In this document: one piece after another, positions 58,560 to 64,000 of the stretch
Layout: the number at the start of each line of letters is the position of its first letter
How positions within the stretch are numbered: position 1 is the first letter of the stretch
From: Thraustochytrium sp. TN22
Lineage: Eukaryota; Sar; Bigyra; Thraustochytrida; Thraustochytriidae
Length of the DNA stretch: 64,000 nucleotides
NCBI GenBank assembly: GCA_013306675.1
Contig: JABLUY010000060.1
Location: forward strand, 92,465-156,464
Reading direction: 5' to 3'
Notes under the pieces: model-generated
Told to the model about the DNA's origin: nothing
Databases searched by the model: none
Seen by the model: the letters and a program-made list of their open reading frames with translations, nothing else
Program-made: the position numbers and the translations under genes

Positions 58560-61500
58560 GACAACCCTGCTGCGGTCGGGGCAAACGCCCACGTCAACGC
58601 CAAGGGAAAGGCGGCACTCGCCTCGGCCGGGACCCCGGGCCAGTCGGGCGCCAGTAAGGGCGCCAGCAAGGGCGCCAGCAAGGGCGCGGACGCGAGCTTT
58701 GCGGGCGGGACCTCGCGCAAGAGCAAGCGGCGCGCTGTCTTCGCCGCGCTTTGCGTTGGCGACAGGGTCTTCGCGCGGCAGGCGGGCCGTCGCGAGTATT
58801 CACCGGGCGTAGTGGTCGGCCTGCACGCGGACTCCTTCTCGGCAGACATCGCCTACGACAGTGGGCGTGCCGAGGCGCGTGTGGAGGTACGCTACATCCG
58901 GCGCTTGCCGCAGCGGCCGGACCGCGCCAGCCCGCGCCGCGTCCAAGGCGCTCCGACCACAGCGTCCCAGTCCCGGGCCCTCTCAAATGGCGTCTCGGAG
59001 AGCAGCGGCGCCCTCCCTCACGGCGCGCTCGTGCAGGTGCTGCGCAGCGGCGCGGACACGGGCGCCTGTGAGATGGGACGCGTCCGCCGTGCGCTGGACT
59101 TTGGCCTCCGCTACGACGTGCTACTCAGCAACGGCGAGGAGCTCCGCGGCCTACCGGTGCGCCTCCTACGGCCTCTGGGCGGGTCTGCGACGGCCTCGGT
59201 GGCGGCCGACGGTGCGTCGACCACCTCTACAGAGCAGAGTCACGGCAGCCAGGGCGGCGTGAACCACTCCTACGTCGACGCCATGTGCGACCGGTTCAGG
59301 CAGGTGATCCGCGACGCGTCGCTAGCGCAGCCAGACGGCCGTGAGCTGCGGCTGCAGTTCGACCGGCTGGACCGCGACTGCACTGGGCGCGTGGAGGCCG
59401 CTGACTTTGCGACGGCCCTGCAAGAGCTCGGCTTCAGGCCCTCGGAGAGCGAGATCTTCGAGTTCGCAGACCGCATGAGCGAGCGCAAGGACGGCACGGT
59501 CACCTACGCCGACTTTGTACGCTTCGCGCTGCCCCTGGGCGTGCACCAGGGCCTGCGCCGCCTCAAGCGGTCTCTCGCCTACTATCAGGCAGCATTGGAG
59601 GCGTCCGGCGTCCTCGCCGAGCTGTGCCGCGCGCTCGGCGATCGCCTCGGCGACCTGTGGGAGGCGCTGGTCAACCTGGACGCCACCATGGCCGGCGTGA
59701 TCGACGAGGACTCTCTCGCGCGCTGCCTACGCAGCCTTGAGGTGCGCCTGAGCGCGGACCAGCACGCGGCCCTGGCGCACGCCTTCGAAGACGGGTCGGC
59801 CGGCGGCAGTATTGACTACCGCGAGCTCGCCTCGGTCGTGGAGGCGCTCCTGGCGCAGCGGCTCGCGGACGTCCCCATTCGGGTGGCCGGGCGCACCTCC
59901 AAGGACGGCCGCAGGTCCGGGGACGCCGACGAGACTGCGGACCGTGACGCCAAAGGCCGGCCCCTGGGCGAAAAGGAGCGCAGGCTGCGCCGGGAGCGCA
60001 ACGCTGCGACGCGAATCCAGGCGCTCGCACGGCAGCGCATCGCCCGGCGATCCGTGGCTCTGCGCAGGCAGACGCAGGCACGCACGCGGCGGTCCGAGGA
60101 GATTTGGAAGGGCAATCACGGCGTGGATGCGGCCGTCCCGGTTCTCTCGCGGCCTGCAGCCGGAGCCCGTGCCCTGGCGGAGTGGTACAAGCTGCTGCAG
60201 CTCAACACGCGCGGCGGAGCCGAGGTCCTGCCGACGTTCCGCGCGCTGGACACGAATTGCGACGGCCTGGTGGGCCTGGAGGAGCTGAGCGCGGCGCTGA
60301 AGCGGCACGCGCTGGACCCGCGATTTGCCAGCATGATCTTTCGCGAGATGGACCTCGACAGCGACGGCGCCGTGGACTTGGCGGACTTCAAAATGTTCGT
60401 GGCAGGCGCACGCACGCGCGTGGCCGCCGCGGCCGCCACGGCGCGCGATGGCGTGGAGCTGGCGGCCGGCGCCGGCACGCAGGTCATGCTCTCCGAGCTG
60501 GGCATGGACCTGTGCGCCAAGCTGCGGCGATACTTTGCCGTGCTTAAGCGCTGCGGCACAGACCTGCTGGAGCTCCTCCTGCACCGGCCGCGCGGCCAGA
60601 CCATGCCGGCCATGCTGCGCAAGCAGGGCTTTGCGCTCGATGGCCCCGAGTGGACGCGCCTCGAGGTGCACCTGGCCACCATGGTGGACCAGCGCGGCGA
60701 CCGCTCGGTGTGCGAGGACCTGGTGTCGCTGATGGGCATGGCGCAGGAGGAGTTTGAGCGCCAGCAGCAAGCCCGATACGAGCACCAGATCCGCGAGTAC
60801 CTGCAAAAGTCCAAGGTGGACGGCGACGGGGTGACGGGCCTGAGCCGCCTCAGCCAGCGGGTGCTGACGGCCATCCGGGAACTCTGCAAGGACGAGGCAC
60901 GCGCTTCACTCAAGCACGAGGTGCTCTGGTGGCTGCTGGCGCTCAACGAGAGCGGCGGCGGCCTGCGCATGGACCGCGTGGACTTTGAGCGCTTCCTGCG
61001 CGACCTTCGCCTGCGGCCGACCTCGTACGAGGTCGGCCTGGTTTTCAAGGCGCTTGGCGAGGCGGACGATGGCAGCGTGCCATGTCGCGGGCTCGCGCAG
61101 CTCTTCGGTATCAGCCGGCGCGTTCACGAGTACCTCGAGATGGACTACCTCTACTCGCAGTACTGCCGGTCCCAGGTCCTCACGCACCGGGCCCGCCTCG
61201 CCGCGCAAAGCGTCCAGCGTGGCGCCACCTCGAGCAGTCGGCTTGCGCGGCGCGACGGTTGCACGGCGCTCGTGCGCTGGCTACGCGAGGCCGTCGGCCC
61301 CACAGCATACCGCAAGTTGCGCGCGGTTGTGGTGGCCTCGCAGGCGCGCGGCATCCGCATTACCAGCGGCTCCTGGCTCAGCGAGCGGGCGCACGCCAAG
61401 CTCGGCTATTGCAGCGTGAACCACTTTGTCCGCGTCATGCTCGAGGTGGCGCCCGGCCTTGCGCAGGACGAGGCGCAGAGTCTGTGCCGCGCCCTGGACG

Positions 61501-62888
61501 AGGGCGACGGCCAGCTGGACCTCTTTGAGTTCGCTGACCTCTGCGAGGTGGTCCTCGCCGTGGCGGCTCCTGGCGAGTCCGCCGTGGCTGGCCATGGCCG
61601 CGAAAAGGGCGGCGCGGGCTTTGGCGGCGCGGGCTTTGGCGGCGGCGAGGGGGGCGACGGCGAAGACCAAACGCGCAGCGCATCGGAGCACTACCTGCAG
61701 GAGCTGCTGCAGGAGTACATTCGAACGCCGACGGGCCATCGAAACCTGGTACAAGTCTTCGAGTCCTTTGACACGCAGCGCTCGGGGACGCTGGACCAGA
61801 CCGAGCTGGAGGCCGCCTTTCAGAGCCTCGGCGCCGACTTGTCCAAGGTCGACACCAGCGCCCTTCTGCGGTACTATGATGTGAATGGCGATGGTCAGCT
61901 CAGCTACCAGGAGTTCCTCGAGGCTATCGACGTGCGCGTGCACACGCCACGCTCTGCGCGGGTCGAGGAAGAACAGTCTGGCAAGAACAAGAAGCGGGGC
62001 TCCGTGGCGGCGAGGGCGCGCACGGAGGTGGACCAGTCCATGTTGCGCGAGAAGCTCGTCACCTACGCCCCACGCACGCAGGTGTGCCGCGAGGACGTGG
62101 AGGACGCGGTGGCGCGCATCCAAGGCACCGGCCTGCTGAGCCGGCGCGACGCCGTCGACGTACTGGCCGCGCTCGGCCTCAGCCAGGCGTTGTCGGAGCC
62201 GGAGCTCTACAGCCTTTCGCGCTTCACGCGCCGCCGCTTCAAGGCCTTTTTGCTCGAGATCGTCCGGGAGCGCGCGCGGCACGGTGCCACCGTGAGGGAT
62301 CGCACAAGCGCGGTCCGCGGCACCGCGGGCCGGGACGGCAAACCTCACGCCAGCAGCGAGGGCGCCGTGGCGGCCGGCACGCGCGTCACCATCAAGAGCG
62401 CCCCGAACGCCGGCAAGGAGGCCTCCGTGGTGGGGCCTGGCCGTGCTGCCGGCACGGTCGACGTGCGCCTGGCCAGCGGCAAGATCATCGAAAGTTTGCA
62501 CCGGTCTCAGGTCGCCGTCGCGGGCGGCCAGCCCGCGATCTGCGAGGACGCCGTCGTCGTGGACAAGGCAACACAGGAGCGCGGCGTCGTCGTCCGCTTC
62601 GACGCCAAGGACCCGGCCTTTGTGGACGTGCGTTTCAAGTCAACTGTTCGTACACGCATTCCCAGCGCGTCCCTCGAGGTGCTCCCTGCCGGCGTCTCGG
62701 TCGCGGCTCTCCGGCGTGGTGCTCGCGTCTGGGCTCTCTCTCGCGTTGAGAAGCTCTATTATGCAGGCACCGTGGCCCGCGTGGACGTGCGCGACGGCGT
62801 TGTGGACGTCCAATTCGACCATGGCGAGCTCGAGCTGGCGCTCGCGGTTCGTGAGGTGCGCCCGCTGCGGCCCAGGCCTCCGCTCTAG
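56535..62888 (+). CDS. Large EF-hand / IQ / tudor-like scaffold protein
   Basis: The protein has 2,117 residues from the first ATG (A at -3); a second ATG at 56706 is possible because the first 57 residues are Gly/Cys-rich and look unconserved. The N-terminal third is unrecognised with Thr/Ser-rich tracts. SH3/tudor-like modules lie at about 602-652, 738-790 and 827-882, and three more at the C-terminus (about 1,945-2,115), the second of the first group with D-I-A-Y-D-S-G-R and the last with V-D-V-Q-F-D-H-G-E. EF-hands lie at about 935-1,000, 1,232-1,290 and 1,738-1,797, with canonical loops such as D-V-N-G-D-G-Q-L-S-Y-Q-E. An IQ motif (I-Q-A-L-A-R-Q-R-I-A-R-R) near 1,160 should bind calmodulin. 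Its modules match the type seen in the giant protein at the left of the window. A Ca2+-responsive scaffold role is inference. Confidence 0.85.
58509..58556 (+). repeat. (AGC)16 tract encoding poly-Ser
   Basis: Sixteen AGC codons follow a Tyr codon. This is the same CAG/AGC/GCA triplet that is read as Gln in Tra1 and the giant gene. A short G-A-S-K repeat of 12-bp units follows at about 58651-58690. Confidence 0.96.
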
Positions 62889-62942
62889 CTACTACTAAGC
62901 CTTGGAAGAACCTTTGACAAAAAGACCTCTATTACTACTACA

Positions 62943-63461
62943 CTATTCGGGCAGCGACAAGCAGCCTGATGAGAGCGACGAGCAATCGTCGTCATCCATT
63001 TCGCCGCCCGAGACCAGCATCAGATCGCTAATATCGTCAAGCATCGCATCCAGACTGTTGCTGACGCTTCCCGCCGCAGCAGGTCGCGTGAGCGGCACTG
63101 CAGGTGGTGGAGGTGTATCCGGCTCGTCCTGGCTATGCTCGTCGTCCTGGGCTTCGTCCTCGTGGTCCTGCGTGAGTTCATGTGGAGATTTCTGCTCCGG
63201 CGGCGGGCCGCGCAGCTCCACAGGGGCCGGCGGTGCCGGCGATTCCTCGCAAGGCTCATCATCGCCGTCCAGCACCGCCTGCAGGTGGTCCAGCTCTTCC
63301 CTCTGCTCCTCCCTGAGCTTGTCAAAGTCTTTTACCATCTGCCACAGCGCTGCAGCGCTCTGCGTTGCAAACCAGGACTCTTCCCTGTCGACGGCGAGCG
63401 CCTCCAGTCTGCACAGCCGCATCTCTGCCAGTCGCTCCACCGCCGCAGATTCTGCCATCAT
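62943..63461 (-). CDS. Small acidic hypothetical protein
   Basis: The frame encodes 172 residues from the first ATG (a second ATG follows directly). Residues 1-70 are predicted helical with Trp and heptad-like spacing (A-A-L-W-Q-M-V-K-D-F-D-K-L-R-E-E-Q). The rest is Pro/Glu/Asp-rich and disordered, with a short hydrophobic-acidic stretch near the end (S-L-D-A-M-L-D-D-I-S-D-L-M-L). Its codon and residue usage look like a real gene, unlike the frames on the other strand. It converges with the EF-hand gene, whose stop is 54 bp away. I do not recognise a family; acidic helix plus acidic tail would suit a transcription-related or chaperone-like protein. Confidence 0.6.
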   Translation of the reverse strand: MMAESAAVERLAEMRLCRLEALAVDREESWFATQSAAALWQMVKDFDKLREEQREELDHLQAVLDGDDEPCEESPAPPAPVELRGPPPEQKSPHELTQDHEDEAQDDEHSQDEPDTPPPPAVPLTRPAAAGSVSNSLDAMLDDISDLMLVSGGEMDDDDCSSLSSGCLSLPE

Positions 63462-64000
63462 CACGGCGACGTGCGCCGGCAGCGCAGCGTTGTGCTGTGC
63501 TATCTAGCTAGCTAGCTAACTAGCTAGCTAGAGCTAGAGAGCGAATGCACTTTGCTGTTCTTCTCTTCGGCTCAGGCCGCTCAGGCTCGCGCTGCGCACC
63601 CCTCGCTCCCCCGCAGCTCAGGACAAGGCATAACGGATGCAAGCATTTGAACTCACTGAGTCACTACTACAGTGCACCCACAAAGCTCTAGTAGTGAGTG
63701 CTTGAAGCCGCGGCAAAACGACGAGGTCCACCGCTGCTGCACTGGCAGCGCGTCTCTCTCTCTCTGCCCGACCAAGGCGTCGCCACGGCCGAGCTCCGTG
63801 CCTTTCGGCGCCAGCAATCACGGGCCACTGCCGCCGCCTCTGGCAGTGCCTTCTCCAGCTTTGCCAACCTTGATGGCACCTTTCGTCGCTTTCGACACCT
63901 TGCTCCGCTTTCTGACCGTCAGACTCTGCGCCCATCTCCTCGGTTCCGTCTAGGCTATCGATTTGGGGGTCCCCGTAGGAGTCGCAGTCTCAGACCGGGG
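63462..64000. other. Right-edge region without a firm gene
   Basis: Next to the acidic-protein gene lies a run of TAGC units (63503-63538), its probable promoter region. Beyond it no frame shows a recognisable domain. On the minus strand a stretch of about 110 bases from the edge inward reads acidic, protein-like sequence, which could be a terminal exon of a gene outside the window, but no splice site or family decides this. Confidence 0.5.
63503..63538. promoter_or_regulatory. (TAGC)n-like patch upstream of the acidic-protein gene
   Basis: The patch reads TCTAGCTAGCTAGCTAACTA and continues with further TAGC units; it is almost fully palindromic. It lies 42-77 bp upstream of the ATG at 63461. 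A short CTAG patch of the same type sits 165 bp upstream of Tra1 (39321-39345). Confidence 0.35.

Overview
The window is nuclear eukaryotic DNA from a GC-rich, intron-poor protist. It holds very long uninterrupted reading frames, no operons, good Kozak contexts, and two introns with GT..AG ends that I could place. Tudor-like modules with a Y-D-D-G-D core joined to EF-hands, together with intron-poor giant genes, suggest a stramenopile, most likely a thraustochytrid-like organism. That placement is inference from style and not from any marker gene.

Layout from left to right: (1) a plus-strand gene open at the left edge, at least 6,587 codons, built from tudor-like, EF-hand, PUB-like, propeller-like, pseudokinase-like and helical segments; (2) a spacer with a 194-bp tandem duplication; (3) a secreted or ER MIR-interacting saposin-like protein (+); (4) a 5,830-residue Tra1/TRRAP pseudokinase (-), the scaffold of SAGA/NuA4-type acetyltransferase complexes; (5) a two-PH, filamin-repeat protein (-) followed by a decayed duplicate of its own 3' end; (6) a K+-dependent Na+/Ca2+ exchanger (+); (7) a haem catalase (-); (8) a mitochondrial-type ABCB half-transporter (+) whose last 40 codons lie in a second exon; (9) a small coiled-coil protein with one intron (-); (10) an ankyrin-repeat protein (+); (11) a 2,117-residue EF-hand/IQ/tudor-like protein (+); (12) a small acidic protein (-). 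The right-hand 540 bases hold no firm gene.

These genes do not form one pathway. Two of them, the giant at the left and the 2,117-residue protein at the right, share an architecture (SH3/tudor-like modules plus EF-hands) and could belong to the same lineage-specific family of Ca2+-responsive scaffolds. The exchanger also handles Ca2+, but nothing in the sequence links them functionally. Converging gene ends are close (54 to 490 bp), while diverging gene starts are separated by 1.4 to 1.8 kb of extremely GC-rich DNA with GGC tracts. CAG/CTG triplet tracts occur inside three coding regions and are read as Gln or Ser depending on frame.

The most unusual object is the left-hand giant protein, with 18 tudor-like modules, six copies of an unnamed helical module, three or four PUB-like domains and a degenerate kinase fold in one chain.
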